This document shows positions 36,038-44,787 of a DNA stretch of 64,000 nt, one piece after another (position 1 is the stretch's first letter; every line of letters starts with the position of its first letter). Made by a program: the position numbers and the translations under genes. The stretch is taken from contig NZ_SISF01000031.1 in assembly GCF_004310285.1 (NCBI RefSeq), positions 318,511 through 382,510 on the forward strand, read 5' to 3'. The notes under the pieces are model-generated. The model saw only the letters and a program-made list of their open reading frames with translations, was not told where the DNA came from and ran no database searches. Origin of the DNA: Agrobacterium cavarae (GTDB lineage Bacteria; Pseudomonadota; Alphaproteobacteria; Rhizobiales; Rhizobiaceae).

Positions 36038-37477
36038 ATGTCTTATTCCGACGCCCCTTCGTCAACCAGCCTTTGGACCCTGTTTTCCGCCCGGCATCTG
36101 GGAGCAAGCCTGATGCTCTCAGGTGGCATCGCGCTCTATGCGATCGAGACCTACGTGACGGCCACGATCATGCCGTCTGTCGTGCGTGATATTGGTGGCC
36201 TGCCCCTCTTCGCCTGGGTGACGACGCTCTACGTCACGGCCTCTGTGATGGGCTCGGTATTTATCGCCATTCGTCCACGTGGCCTTAGCCTCAATCGGAC
36301 CTATAGTGTCGGTGCAGTCCTCTTTCTCCTTGGTTCGGCGATCTGCGCTGTGGCGCCCACCATGGAGATCGTCCTTGCCGGGCGCGCCGTGCAAGGCTTC
36401 GGGGCAGGGACCTTGGCAACTCTGGGCTATGCTTTCATCCGCTATGTCTATCCGGAGTCTCTATGGAACAAGGCGACGACGCTTTATGCCGCGATCTGGG
36501 GCATCTCGACCTTCATCGGACCGACGCTCGGTGGCTTCTTCGCCGATGGCAGCGCATGGCGACATGCTTTCACGATCATCGTCCCCTTCGCACTCGTCAT
36601 GGGACTTCTGGCGCCGTGGCTGCTGCCGGCGGGCGTGGATGACCGGACCGAGACCAAGGCACCGCTAAAGCAGATGATCCTGCTGTCCGCTTCGCTTCTG
36701 CTTGTCAGCTTTGCGAGCACCGCCGAAGAGATTGGCGCTCGCACCTGGCTTGTGGTTTGCGCCCTCACCGCCATTGCAGCACTTCTGCTTGTCGAACGGC
36801 GGGCGACATTGCGCATTCTGCCGCGTGGCGGCACGCTTCTCTCGATGCCGATCGCACGTGTTTATGCTGCGATGTTCATGCTGCTGGCGGCCCTGACCTG
36901 CGACATTTACATCCCGTATTTCCTCCAGAACCTGCACAATGTGCCGCCATTGATCTCGGGCTATATCGTCGCCCTTGTGGCACTCGGCTGGACGGCAGCC
37001 GCCTTCATATGCAGCGATTTCACCGGCAAGGCGATGCGCCGCTCCATCCTTGTCGGCGCCATTCTGGAAGCTGTCTGCATCGGCATGCTGGCAGTGACGC
37101 TGGCACGGCTCAATCCCAGTGGGGACGTGCTTCTGGTCAGCGCAGCCGCTTTTCTGATCTTCGGCATGGGCTTCGGCGTTGGGCTCGGTTGGGCGCATCT
37201 CGTGACCCATATTCTGCATCTCGCCGAGCCTGATGAGAAAGACAAGGCATCGGCTGGCATTACCACCGTACAGTCTCTTGGCAGCGCTTTTGGTGCGGCT
37301 CTTTCCGGTGTGATCGTCAACAGCACCGGGCTTGTGAGCCCCGGCGGCGTCGAGGGGGCAGCATCTGCCGCGACGTGGCTCTTCATGCTCTTTGCCCTGC
37401 CAGCGGTTCTGGCGGCGTTCGTGGCCTTCTCATTGCCAGAGCCACGTTACGGAGCGCATGTGGGTGACAATGATTGA
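36038..37477 (+). CDS. MFS multidrug-type transporter
   Basis: This 479-residue membrane protein has at least 12, probably 14, hydrophobic segments. The start of the fold reads GGIALYAIETYVTATIMPSVVRDIGG, the usual N-terminal pattern of drug:proton antiporters of the DHA2-like group, and motif C-like glycines are seen in AIWGISTFIGPTLGGFFAD. The last residues are polar. Substrate unknown. The ATG at 36038 is preferred to a TTG at 35984, which falls inside the palindromic operator. Divergent from the SufR-like regulator, which probably controls it. Confidence 0.85.
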   Translation: MSYSDAPSSTSLWTLFSARHLGASLMLSGGIALYAIETYVTATIMPSVVRDIGGLPLFAWVTTLYVTASVMGSVFIAIRPRGLSLNRTYSVGAVLFLLGSAICAVAPTMEIVLAGRAVQGFGAGTLATLGYAFIRYVYPESLWNKATTLYAAIWGISTFIGPTLGGFFADGSAWRHAFTIIVPFALVMGLLAPWLLPAGVDDRTETKAPLKQMILLSASLLLVSFASTAEEIGARTWLVVCALTAIAALLLVERRATLRILPRGGTLLSMPIARVYAAMFMLLAALTCDIYIPYFLQNLHNVPPLISGYIVALVALGWTAAAFICSDFTGKAMRRSILVGAILEAVCIGMLAVTLARLNPSGDVLLVSAAAFLIFGMGFGVGLGWAHLVTHILHLAEPDEKDKASAGITTVQSLGSAFGAALSGVIVNSTGLVSPGGVEGAASAATWLFMLFALPAVLAAFVAFSLPEPRYGAHVGDND

Positions 37478-37516
37478 TCGATGCCGGGCCTAAGTCCTCG
37501 AAGTGATTGAGGCGGC

Positions 37517-38767
37517 TTAATTTTTCGCGGCTTCTCCGGGCTTCGCGGAGATTGCATGGACGGTCGGATCTTCCGGGCGTCCGATATTCTCGCCCTTGGC
37601 AAGCAGCGGTTCGTAGCGCTTGTCGGTCAGCGTCTTGAGGAAGGCGACGATGGCATCGACGCGCTTGTCGTCGAGTGCCGGGGCGGACGTCAGTTCTTCC
37701 ATGGCGATGTTGTCCGGAACCTCCGGCGCATCCCATTTCTCGCCGGTTTCCGGGTTGATCTGGCGGCTTGGCTTCTTGCTCTTGTACTTCACATAGAACA
37801 GCACGACGGTGCGCAGGTCCTTGAACACGCCGTTGTGCATGTAAGGGCCGGTGACCGCGATATTGCGGAGCGACGGCACCTTGAACTTGCCGCGCTGTGC
37901 CGGATCGTCGCCGACGGCTGGATTTTGCGCCAGGCCGAGATCGACAGCATCCGGCTTCGACCCATTGGCTGCGCGGGCTAGTCTGTTGGCCGGGACGCCG
38001 ATGTTGAAGTATTTGTGGTTGGTGAAAACGCCGTCCGAGAGGCCATGCTCACCCTTGATCGTGTGGCAGGTGTTGCAGTTGGTGAACTGCGTGGACGACA
38101 TCAGCACGCGGCCAAGTTCTTCCTGATCCGTCAGCTTTTCCTCGCCGCGCAGGAAGCGATCATATTTCGAATCGAAGGTGGAAAGCGCATCGGAGCGCTC
38201 ATAAGCCGCCAGCGCCTTGCCCATGGCGGCGAAGGCTTGCTCATCGTTCTCGAATACGTTTGGTCCGAAGTGGCTTGCAAAGGCGGTGACGTAATCGGGG
38301 TTTTCCTTCAGCCGCTTCACGACGCTCGACTTGTCGGCCATCCCCATTTCGATTGGGTTCAGCGGCGGGCCGCCGGCCTGATCTTCTAGGGTGGCGGCGC
38401 GTCCATCCCAGAACTGGCCGCCAATATAGTTTCCTTCGGCGTCCTTGCCGAAGGGCGGGGAGAATTTGGCGTAAGTTGCCGTCGGCGCGTTGCGATCTCC
38501 CAGCGACTTGCCATCATCGCCAAGCGAGACCGCATGGCCTGCCTTTTCCGTATCGCGAATGTCGGTGAAGCCATTGGCAGAGGTGTGGCAGGTGGAACAG
38601 GACATCGTCCGGTTCATCGACAGATTGACTTCGTGAAACAGCGCCTCGCCGAGTTTTTCGACGGTTGGGTAGTCGGTGCCGCCATGGGCAGTTCCGCCAA
38701 GACCCATCGCCACGGGAAGGAGGATGAGTGCCGAAGCGGCAAGAAAATGAGAGAATTGCCTGACCAT
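37517..38767 (-). CDS. Di-haem cytochrome c peroxidase / MauG family protein
   Basis: The 416-residue periplasmic protein has a signal peptide (FLAASALILLPVAMGLGGTAHG) and two c-type haem motifs, CSTCH (Cys57-His61) and CNTCH (about 231-235). Other family landmarks are FWDGRAATLEDQAGGPPLNPIEMG and KFKVPSLRNIAVTGPYMHNG with KDLRTVVLFY. Members reduce hydrogen peroxide with cytochrome c, or, as MauG, oxidise other proteins. The Met/His pattern cannot decide which. It converges on the MFS gene with only 39 bases between them. Confidence 0.9.
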   Translation of the reverse strand: MVRQFSHFLAASALILLPVAMGLGGTAHGGTDYPTVEKLGEALFHEVNLSMNRTMSCSTCHTSANGFTDIRDTEKAGHAVSLGDDGKSLGDRNAPTATYAKFSPPFGKDAEGNYIGGQFWDGRAATLEDQAGGPPLNPIEMGMADKSSVVKRLKENPDYVTAFASHFGPNVFENDEQAFAAMGKALAAYERSDALSTFDSKYDRFLRGEEKLTDQEELGRVLMSSTQFTNCNTCHTIKGEHGLSDGVFTNHKYFNIGVPANRLARAANGSKPDAVDLGLAQNPAVGDDPAQRGKFKVPSLRNIAVTGPYMHNGVFKDLRTVVLFYVKYKSKKPSRQINPETGEKWDAPEVPDNIAMEELTSAPALDDKRVDAIVAFLKTLTDKRYEPLLAKGENIGRPEDPTVHAISAKPGEAAKN

Positions 38768-38877
38768 GTCAGAGCCGCCGAAAATGATGAAACCGGTGGC
38801 TCTATACCATCTTCTTGACGCCGCGCACAGAAACTTTCTTCAAGGTCTCCACTTTGACGCAGGCGCCTGTTTGGGCC

Positions 38878-39255
38878 TCAGACGTCGAAGTAATCCTCGA
38901 AGGATTCCGGGAAGCTCTGGCGCGCCACGCGCTCGTCGATCACGAGCATCGCCTCATAGGAAAGCGGATCGAAATTCTTCTCGGCGGGGAGAACTTCACG
39001 CCCGAAGAGCAGGCTGAGGCGGGCGGCATCGAGATTGCCGCGCTCGAAGGGTTCAGCGCCGAAATGGTGCCAAAGCGCATGCAGGAAGGCCGCATCGATA
39101 CGATGTTCCGGCGTGCCGGGACGCGCCTTGCGCGGCAGTTGCTTGATGGGGGTGACGCCGCGCGGATTGGCGCGGCGTATGGTAAACTGGACGCCTGTGC
39201 CCGGCATGCCGGATGGAAAACCACGGTGTTTGGTCATGTCGGGCAGGTTCGCCAT
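38878..39255 (-). CDS. Conserved-looking hypothetical protein next to the GST gene
   Basis: The 125-residue protein is basic in the first half (RRANPRGVTPIKQLPRKARPG) and ends with an acidic region (SFPESFEDYFDV). No membrane segment, signal or known motif is seen. It is judged real because GAAGGA lies at good spacing before the ATG at 39255, it starts 12 bases after the stop of the GST gene on the same strand, and its composition is protein-like; the opposing plus-strand frame here has no ribosome site. Function unknown, likely co-transcribed with the GST. Confidence 0.65.
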   Translation of the reverse strand: MANLPDMTKHRGFPSGMPGTGVQFTIRRANPRGVTPIKQLPRKARPGTPEHRIDAAFLHALWHHFGAEPFERGNLDAARLSLLFGREVLPAEKNFDPLSYEAMLVIDERVARQSFPESFEDYFDV

Positions 39256-39267
39256 TTCGTCTATCCT

Positions 39268-40164
39268 TCAGCTCTTGCCGATCTTGTCCTGCGTCTTGGT
39301 GTCGAAATCGGACGCATCGTGACGTTCATGTAGCTGTTCTGAGGGATCACCGGAAGCCTTGTTGACCATGCGACCGCGTTTGACGGCAGGACGCTCGGCA
39401 ATTTCATCGGCCCAGCGCTTCACATTCTTGTAGCTTGCTGCTTCCAGGAACACTTCCGCCTTCGGATAGGATTGTCCGCGCGCCAGGTTGCCATACCAGG
39501 GCCAGATGGCGATATCGGCAATCGAATATTCATCGCCTGCCATGTAACGGTTTTCGGCGAGATGACGATCGAGCACGTCCATCTGGCGCTTTGCCTCCAT
39601 GGCAAAACGGTCGATAGCGTATTTGATGTGGATTGGCGCATAGGCGTAGAAGTGGCCGAAGCCGCCGCCGAGGAAGGGGGCAGAACCCATCTGCCAGAAC
39701 AGCCAGTTCAGCGCCTCGGTGCGGGCCTTGTGCTCCTTCGGCAGGAAGGCGCCGAATTTTTCCGCGAGATAAAGCAGGATCGAGCCGCTTTCGAAAACGC
39801 GCGTCGGCTCCGGTGTGGAATGATCGACCATGACCGGGATCTTCGAATTCGGATTGGCGGCAACGAAGCCGGAACCGAACTGGTCGCCATCGCCGATCTT
39901 GATCAGCCAAGCATCATATTCCGCGCCGGAATGGCCGGCGGCCAGAAGCTCTTCCAGAAGAATGCCGACCTTTTGACCATTCGGTGTCGCCAGCGAGTAG
40001 AGTTGCAGTGGATGCTTTCCGACCGGAAGTTCCTTCTCATGGGTCGGGCCGGCAATCGGTCGGTTGATATTGGCAAACGCGCCGCCATTGCCCTTTTCCC
40101 ACTGCCAGACCTCTGGCGGCTGATAGCCTGCGGGAAAGTTGTTTTCGGGAGACTTTTCGGTCAT
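39268..40164 (-). CDS. yghU: Glutathione S-transferase, YghU type
   Basis: The 298-residue protein belongs to the nu-class-like GST group: N-terminal extension YQPPEVWQWEKGNGGAFANINRP, thioredoxin-like domain with LQLYSLATPNGQKVGILLEEL, GDQFGSGFVAANPNSKIPVMVDH (cis-Pro), FESGSILLYLAEKFG, and an all-helical C-terminal half with FWQMGSAPFLGGGFGHFYAYAP and SIADIAIWPWYG. E. coli YghU binds two glutathiones and has disulfide-bond reductase and organic peroxidase activity. Followed closely by the 125-residue unknown protein. Confidence 0.93.
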   Translation of the reverse strand: MTEKSPENNFPAGYQPPEVWQWEKGNGGAFANINRPIAGPTHEKELPVGKHPLQLYSLATPNGQKVGILLEELLAAGHSGAEYDAWLIKIGDGDQFGSGFVAANPNSKIPVMVDHSTPEPTRVFESGSILLYLAEKFGAFLPKEHKARTEALNWLFWQMGSAPFLGGGFGHFYAYAPIHIKYAIDRFAMEAKRQMDVLDRHLAENRYMAGDEYSIADIAIWPWYGNLARGQSYPKAEVFLEAASYKNVKRWADEIAERPAVKRGRMVNKASGDPSEQLHERHDASDFDTKTQDKIGKS

Positions 40165-40291
40165 GAAGATCCGTCCTTATTCCAGATGTGGTTCCAGGTG
40201 GGGGATGCTGTGTTTCAGCAATATAGGAAATGCAAAGCCGTTCCTCCACTCCCGCCACAGACGGAACACCAGCCTCACGAAAAAGAACCTG

Positions 40292-41605
40292 CTAAGCCTT
40301 TGCGATCGCGTGGAAAAATGTTCCGCTGACAAGGCGGCGCCTGCCGCCGGATGGCCCAAGCGGCTTGCCGAGACCATCGGCAATTTCGGCGAAGGGCTGA
40401 TCGGTGCCGACGTCGATGACGCTGGCATAATGGAACTCGTGTCCGCGTAGAACATCGCCGGCCTGGCCGAACGGGCCGGTCTCGGCAATCTTGGCCTGAC
40501 GGTAACCGAGGTTCATCTTCCGCTTGGCGAAGCTGGTTACGTGGGAGAGTAGCCCGGTCATGGCGTGCGTCACCCCGTTCGCGTCTTCCAGCGCTTCCCC
40601 CAGTACCATGTAGCCTCCGCATTCCCCGTGCACTGGCTTCGTCTGCGAAAATTGGGCAAGCGACGCCTTGAAGCGCGATGCGACGGCCAACTGTCCGGCG
40701 AAAAGCTCTGGATAACCACCGGGCAACCAGCAGATATCGCAGGACGCGTCCGGAGCTTCATCGGCAAGCGGCGAGAAGGGCAGGATCTCGGCGCCGGCCT
40801 CCCGCCATTGCCGTTTTAGATGCGGGTATAGGAAGGTGAAGGCGGCGTCTTCGGCCAAGGCAATGCGCTGGCCGGGCGGGGCAATTCCCGCGTCGAGAGA
40901 ACCTTCGGCCAAATCGATGGGCGTTGCCAGAGCCAGCAGCGCATCGAGATCGATGGCGCGCTCCATCGTATCGGCCAGTCTTTCGATATGGGCGTCGATT
41001 TCCGGGTGTTCGCTCGCCTGCACCAGGCCGAGATGCCGTTCGGGCAGGGTCAGCGATGGATCGCGCATGACGCAGCCCGCTACAGGAAGGCCGATCTTTT
41101 CGATCGCGTCGGTGCAAAGCGTGCGATGGCGTTCGCTGCCCGCGCGGTTCAAAACGACGGCGGCCATCTTCACCGCCGGATCGTAATGGGCAAAGCCATG
41201 GGCCATGGCTGCCGCCGTTTGCGACTGGCCCGAGACATCGAGGACCAGGAGGACGGGGATGTGAAAGAGCCGCGCCAGATCAGCGGCCGAGCCGGTGCGG
41301 TTGTCGGAGACGGCAATGCCATCGAAGAGGCCCATGGCGCTTTCGATCAGCAGAAGATCCGCACCGTCTGCCTGTTGGGTCAGAAGATGATGCAGCAGAT
41401 CCGGCTGCATCGCCCAGCTGTCAAGGTTGAGACCGGGCGTACCGGTTGCGACCGCATGAAAGCCGGGATCGATGTAATCTGGTCCGGTCTTGATGCCGCG
41501 CACCTTGATGCCGCGGCGGGCAAAGGCGCGCAGCAGCCCGATGGTGACGCTGGTCTTGCCGGAGCCGGAGCGGGGCGCGCCGATAATGATGGCTTTTGCG
41601 GTCAT
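40292..41605 (-). CDS. cobB: Cobyrinate / hydrogenobyrinate a,c-diamide synthase
   Basis: This glutamine-dependent enzyme amidates the a and c side chains of the corrin ring. The 437-residue protein has a DethioBiotin-synthetase-like ATP domain (IIIGAPRSGSGKTSVTIGLL, GPDYIDPGFH) and a C-terminal class I amidotransferase-like domain with CWLPGGYPELF and the nucleophile Cys in VHGECGGYMVLGE. It is divergent from cbiD with 93 bases between; no cobalamin riboswitch fold is recognisable there. Confidence 0.94.
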   Translation of the reverse strand: MTAKAIIIGAPRSGSGKTSVTIGLLRAFARRGIKVRGIKTGPDYIDPGFHAVATGTPGLNLDSWAMQPDLLHHLLTQQADGADLLLIESAMGLFDGIAVSDNRTGSAADLARLFHIPVLLVLDVSGQSQTAAAMAHGFAHYDPAVKMAAVVLNRAGSERHRTLCTDAIEKIGLPVAGCVMRDPSLTLPERHLGLVQASEHPEIDAHIERLADTMERAIDLDALLALATPIDLAEGSLDAGIAPPGQRIALAEDAAFTFLYPHLKRQWREAGAEILPFSPLADEAPDASCDICWLPGGYPELFAGQLAVASRFKASLAQFSQTKPVHGECGGYMVLGEALEDANGVTHAMTGLLSHVTSFAKRKMNLGYRQAKIAETGPFGQAGDVLRGHEFHYASVIDVGTDQPFAEIADGLGKPLGPSGGRRRLVSGTFFHAIAKA

Positions 41606-41698
41606 GGCAGAATTCTAAACTCCGGGCGCGCTTTTGATCGTGCAGTTGGTCTGTTGTTTACCGATGACGGCTCACGCTGCAAGGTCTATAGGACATTC

Positions 41699-42820
41699 AT
41701 GGAAACGGATGGCAAAAACCTTCGGCGTGGCTGGACCACCGGCACATGCGCTGCCGCAGCGACGAAGGCCGCCTGTCAGGCGCTTTTGACCGGGTCCTTC
41801 CCCGATCTTGTCGATGTCGAACTTCCAAACGGGTCTCGACCAGCCTTCGTTCTCGCAACGGAGGAGAAGGGCGACGGGTTCGCCCGCGCGGGCATCGTCA
41901 AGGATGCCGGCGACGATCCGGATGTAACCCATGGCGCGCTGATCGAGAGCACGCTGCGCAGAACGGAGACGGGAAGCGGCATCAGCTTCAAGGCGGGCAA
42001 GGGCGTGGGGATTGTCACCCGCCCCGGTCTGCCGCTTTCGGTGGGGGAGCCCGCGATCAACCCCGTCCCGCGTCAGATGATCCTTGCTGCGATCCATGAG
42101 GTGGCGGGGACCGAGTCCGATTTCGAGGTGGAAATCTCCGTGCGCGACGGGGAGACGCTGGCGGAAAAGACCTTGAATGGCCGTCTCGGCATTGTTGGCG
42201 GTCTCTCCATCCTCGGCACGACCGGGATCGTCATTCCCTTTTCCTGTTCGGCCTGGATCCACTCGATCTGGCGCGGAATCGATGTGGCACGGGCAGAGGG
42301 GCTTCCCCATCTCCTGGGCGCTACTGGGAATGCGTCGGAAAAGGCGGGGCAGGCGTTTTACGGACTGCCCGAGACTGCGCTGATCGACATGGGCGACTTC
42401 ATTGGCGGCATGCTCAAATATCTGAAGACCCATCCGGTCCCACGAGTGACGGTCGCGGGCGGGGTCGCCAAGATGACCAAGCTGGCGCAGGGCATGCTGG
42501 ACGTGCACTCCAAGCGCGGGCTGGCGGATTTGGAAGCGTTGGCAAAACTTGCCGAAGAAGCGGGCGCGACAAGCGAACTTCTCACCGCCATCCGCAATGC
42601 AAATATGGTGGCACATGCCTTTCAGCTGGCTGAGGCGGCCGGGATCGATTTTGGGAATATTGTGGCGCAGAAGGCCTGGGTCACGGCTGCGGCGGCGCTT
42701 GGCCGGGACGATATCGCGCTCGATATCCTGGTCTTCGATCGCGATGGCAATCTCAAAGGGCGCACAGCGCCGACGCCATCAAATCGAGCGGCCCCCATTT
42801 CCGAGGGGCCGATCGGCTAA
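41699..42820 (+). CDS. cbiD: Precorrin-5B (C1)-methyltransferase CbiD
   Basis: CbiD methylates C1 of the corrin ring during ring contraction. The 373-residue protein has RRGWTTGTCAAAATKAACQALL, VGIVTRPGLPLSVGEPAINPVPRQMI, GGLSILGTTGIVIPFSCSAW and IDMGDFIGGMLKYL, all family landmarks. ATG 41699 follows AGGA; a much longer open frame upstream is the antisense of cobB and is not coding. In the aerobic pathway this step is done by CobF, so a CbiD next to cobB fits the known rhizobial replacement of CobF by CbiD. Confidence 0.93.
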   Translation: METDGKNLRRGWTTGTCAAAATKAACQALLTGSFPDLVDVELPNGSRPAFVLATEEKGDGFARAGIVKDAGDDPDVTHGALIESTLRRTETGSGISFKAGKGVGIVTRPGLPLSVGEPAINPVPRQMILAAIHEVAGTESDFEVEISVRDGETLAEKTLNGRLGIVGGLSILGTTGIVIPFSCSAWIHSIWRGIDVARAEGLPHLLGATGNASEKAGQAFYGLPETALIDMGDFIGGMLKYLKTHPVPRVTVAGGVAKMTKLAQGMLDVHSKRGLADLEALAKLAEEAGATSELLTAIRNANMVAHAFQLAEAAGIDFGNIVAQKAWVTAAAALGRDDIALDILVFDRDGNLKGRTAPTPSNRAAPISEGPIG

Positions 42821-42826
42821 GTCTCG

Positions 42827-42970
42827 TTAAGGAACGAGACCGAAGATGACCGCTGCGACGAAGGCAAAGCAGATGCCGACGAGCGCTGTATGGATCGATG
42901 CCTGCCAGCCGCGATGCGGCGCGGTTGACGGCGTGAAATCTCTTGCTTTTCCTGCTTTGGAATAAGACAT
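42827..42970 (-). CDS. 47-residue single-helix membrane protein
   Basis: This very short gene reads MSYSKAGKARDFTPSTAPHR, then GWQASIHTALVGICFAFVAA, VIFGLVP. It has a basic N-terminal half and one C-terminal membrane helix. A textbook AGGAGGGTGCG ribosome site precedes the ATG at 42970. It lies tail to tail with cbiD, six bases apart, and its stop codon is inside the inverted repeat GTCTCGTT-AAGG-AACGAGAC (42821-42840). Longer frames across this stretch on the same strand have no ribosome site and no protein-like composition. Function unknown. Confidence 0.72.
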   Translation of the reverse strand: MSYSKAGKARDFTPSTAPHRGWQASIHTALVGICFAFVAAVIFGLVP

Positions 42971-43199
42971 CGCACCCTCCTGTTCGTCCAAAAATCGGTA
43001 CCGCCGATCTGCGGGATAGTGACACTCAGAATATCGCTATTCTCTAGTGTTCCAGTAGAGATAAATTTCCATAAGATTGGGCTTGCGGGGAAAATACTGG
43101 TCGTGACTTGCCTCCCAACAAGGTCCGATCTACCGCATTCACGATTCCTTAACGTCCGAGCGGTGTTTCGGTTCAATGGGTAAAAGGTTGGAAAGACGC

Positions 43200-44303
43200 G
43201 TGGCGGATATCGATGCGATCATCATAGGGGCGGGTGTCATCGGCCTTGCGGTCGGGAGGGCGCTCGCGCTTCAAGGCCAGTCCGTTATCGTACTGGAAAA
43301 GGAAGCCGAATTCGGCAGTGCGACCTCCTCTCGTAATAGCGAGGTCATTCATGCCGGGCTCTATTATCCGCAAGGCAGCCTGAAGGCGCGGCTTTGCGTG
43401 GAGGGGCGCCAGCGGCTCTATGACTATTGCGAAAGTCATGGCGTCGCGCATCGCCGCTGCGGCAAGCTGATCGTGGCGACCACCGAAAGCGAAATTCCTC
43501 TTATCGAAGACCTGCAGCGGCGAGGCCGCTACAATGGTTGCGAGGCGCTGGATCTGATCAGCGCGTCCGAGGCCCGGCGTCTGGAACCGGCGCTCTCCTG
43601 CAAGGCGGCGTTGTCGTCACCCATGACCGGCATTATCGATAGCCATGGCTACATGCTGGCGCTACTCGGCGATATGGAAGATGCGGGCGGCAGCCTGGCC
43701 TACAGGGCGCCGTTCCTGCGCGCGGTCGTGGAGGAGGAAGGCTTCCGGGTCTTCGTCGGCGGGAGCGAGCCGGTCGAATTGACCTGCCGAACGCTCATCA
43801 ATGCGGGAGGGCTGGTTGCGCCGCAGATTGCCAGCGCCATCGAAGGACTGCCTTCGGCACATATTCCTGGAGCCTATTATGCCAAGGGCTCCTATTTCTC
43901 GCTGAAAGGCAGAGCGCCTTTTTCGCGGCTGATCTATCCGGCACCTCATGCCCATGGGCTTGGCGTCCATCTGACGCTCGACATTGCCGGACAGGCGCGC
44001 TTCGGTCCGGATATTGAGTGGATCGACCGCATCGATTACGCCGTCGATCCGAAACGGTCGGCGGGCTTTGACGAGGCGATCCGTCGCTACTGGCCGGGCT
44101 TGCCGGATGACGCACTCCAGCCAGCCTATTCCGGCATCAGGCCCAAGATTTCCGGACCTTCAGAGCCTGCGATGGATTTCAGGATCGACGGACCGGAGCG
44201 GCATGGCGTTGCGGGTCTCGTCAATCTTTTCGGTATCGAGAGCCCGGGGCTGACGGCATCGCTGGCAATTGCGGATGAGGTGTTTTCGAGACTGGCCGAA
44301 TAG
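43200..44303 (+). CDS. FAD-dependent oxidoreductase, L-2-hydroxyglutarate oxidase-like
   Basis: This DAO-family flavoprotein of 367 residues has the Rossmann dinucleotide motif IIIGAGVIGLAVGRALALQG, VIVLEKEAEFGSATSSRNSEVIHAGLYYP (flavin and active-site region typical of LhgO), GIIDSHGYMLALL, LINAGGLVAPQIA and a C-terminal GIRPKISGP with LFGIESPGLTASLAIA. It probably oxidises an L-2-hydroxy acid at the membrane or with oxygen. GTG 43200 (with GGAAAG upstream) gives MADIDAIIIGAG; ATG 43176 would add eight basic residues. Converges on the cupin gene. Confidence 0.87.
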   Translation: MADIDAIIIGAGVIGLAVGRALALQGQSVIVLEKEAEFGSATSSRNSEVIHAGLYYPQGSLKARLCVEGRQRLYDYCESHGVAHRRCGKLIVATTESEIPLIEDLQRRGRYNGCEALDLISASEARRLEPALSCKAALSSPMTGIIDSHGYMLALLGDMEDAGGSLAYRAPFLRAVVEEEGFRVFVGGSEPVELTCRTLINAGGLVAPQIASAIEGLPSAHIPGAYYAKGSYFSLKGRAPFSRLIYPAPHAHGLGVHLTLDIAGQARFGPDIEWIDRIDYAVDPKRSAGFDEAIRRYWPGLPDDALQPAYSGIRPKISGPSEPAMDFRIDGPERHGVAGLVNLFGIESPGLTASLAIADEVFSRLAE

Positions 44304-44354
44304 CGCGTCTCAAACCGCCACGTCAGAGCGTCGTGGGTCCGTTCGGCCGACGCT

Positions 44355-44759
44355 TTAGTCGCCCGTGTACTGAGCGTCGGTCACTTGCTCCATCCAGTCC
44401 ACGACCTTGCCGTCCTTCACTTCCTGGATGGCGATATGGGTCATGGCGGTTTGTGGCGATGCGCCGTGCCAGTGCTTTTCACCGGGTGAGAACCAGACGA
44501 CATCGCCCGGTGCGATCTTTTCGACCGGGCCACCTTCGCGCTGGACCAGGCCCGATCCGGATGTGACGATCAGTGTCTGACCAAGCGGATGGGTATGCCA
44601 AGCTGTGCGGGCACCGGGCTCAAAAGTTACCTGCGCGCCCTGCACGCGCTCTGCATCATGCGGATTGAACAGTGGATCGATGCGGACCGTTCCGGTGAAA
44701 TAGTCGGCAGGGCCTTTGCCCGATGGTCTCGTGCCAGCGCGGGTGATTTCCATGATCAT
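44355..44759 (-). CDS. Single-domain cupin protein
   Basis: The 134-residue beta-barrel protein has the cupin metal motifs: [21 protein letters not shown] (motif 1, two His and Gln) and [15 protein letters not shown] (motif 2, His). The sequence resembles small cupins annotated as (R)-mandelonitrile lyase-like or carboxymuconolactone-associated; the activity cannot be told. It lies 28 bases after the serine/threonine dehydratase gene on the same strand and is probably co-transcribed with it. Confidence 0.85.
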   Translation of the reverse strand: MIMEITRAGTRPSGKGPADYFTGTVRIDPLFNPHDAERVQGAQVTFEPGARTAWHTHPLGQTLIVTSGSGLVQREGGPVEKIAPGDVVWFSPGEKHWHGASPQTAMTHIAIQEVKDGKVVDWMEQVTDAQYTGD

Positions 44760-44787
44760 GTTCCTCGTCTCGTTGAACGCTTGAAGA

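Noticed and set aside
38815..39333. Plus-strand frame of 172 codons overlapping the 125-residue minus-strand gene
   Set aside because: No ribosome site; the minus-strand frame has a good one and sits in an operon-like position after the GST gene.
40988..41698. Possible long N-terminal extension of cbiD
   Set aside because: This stretch is the antisense of cobB; CbiD homology begins only at 41699, where a ribosome site is present.
41606..41698. Cobalamin riboswitch between cobB and cbiD
   Set aside because: The gap is only 93 bases and shows no B12-box-like core.
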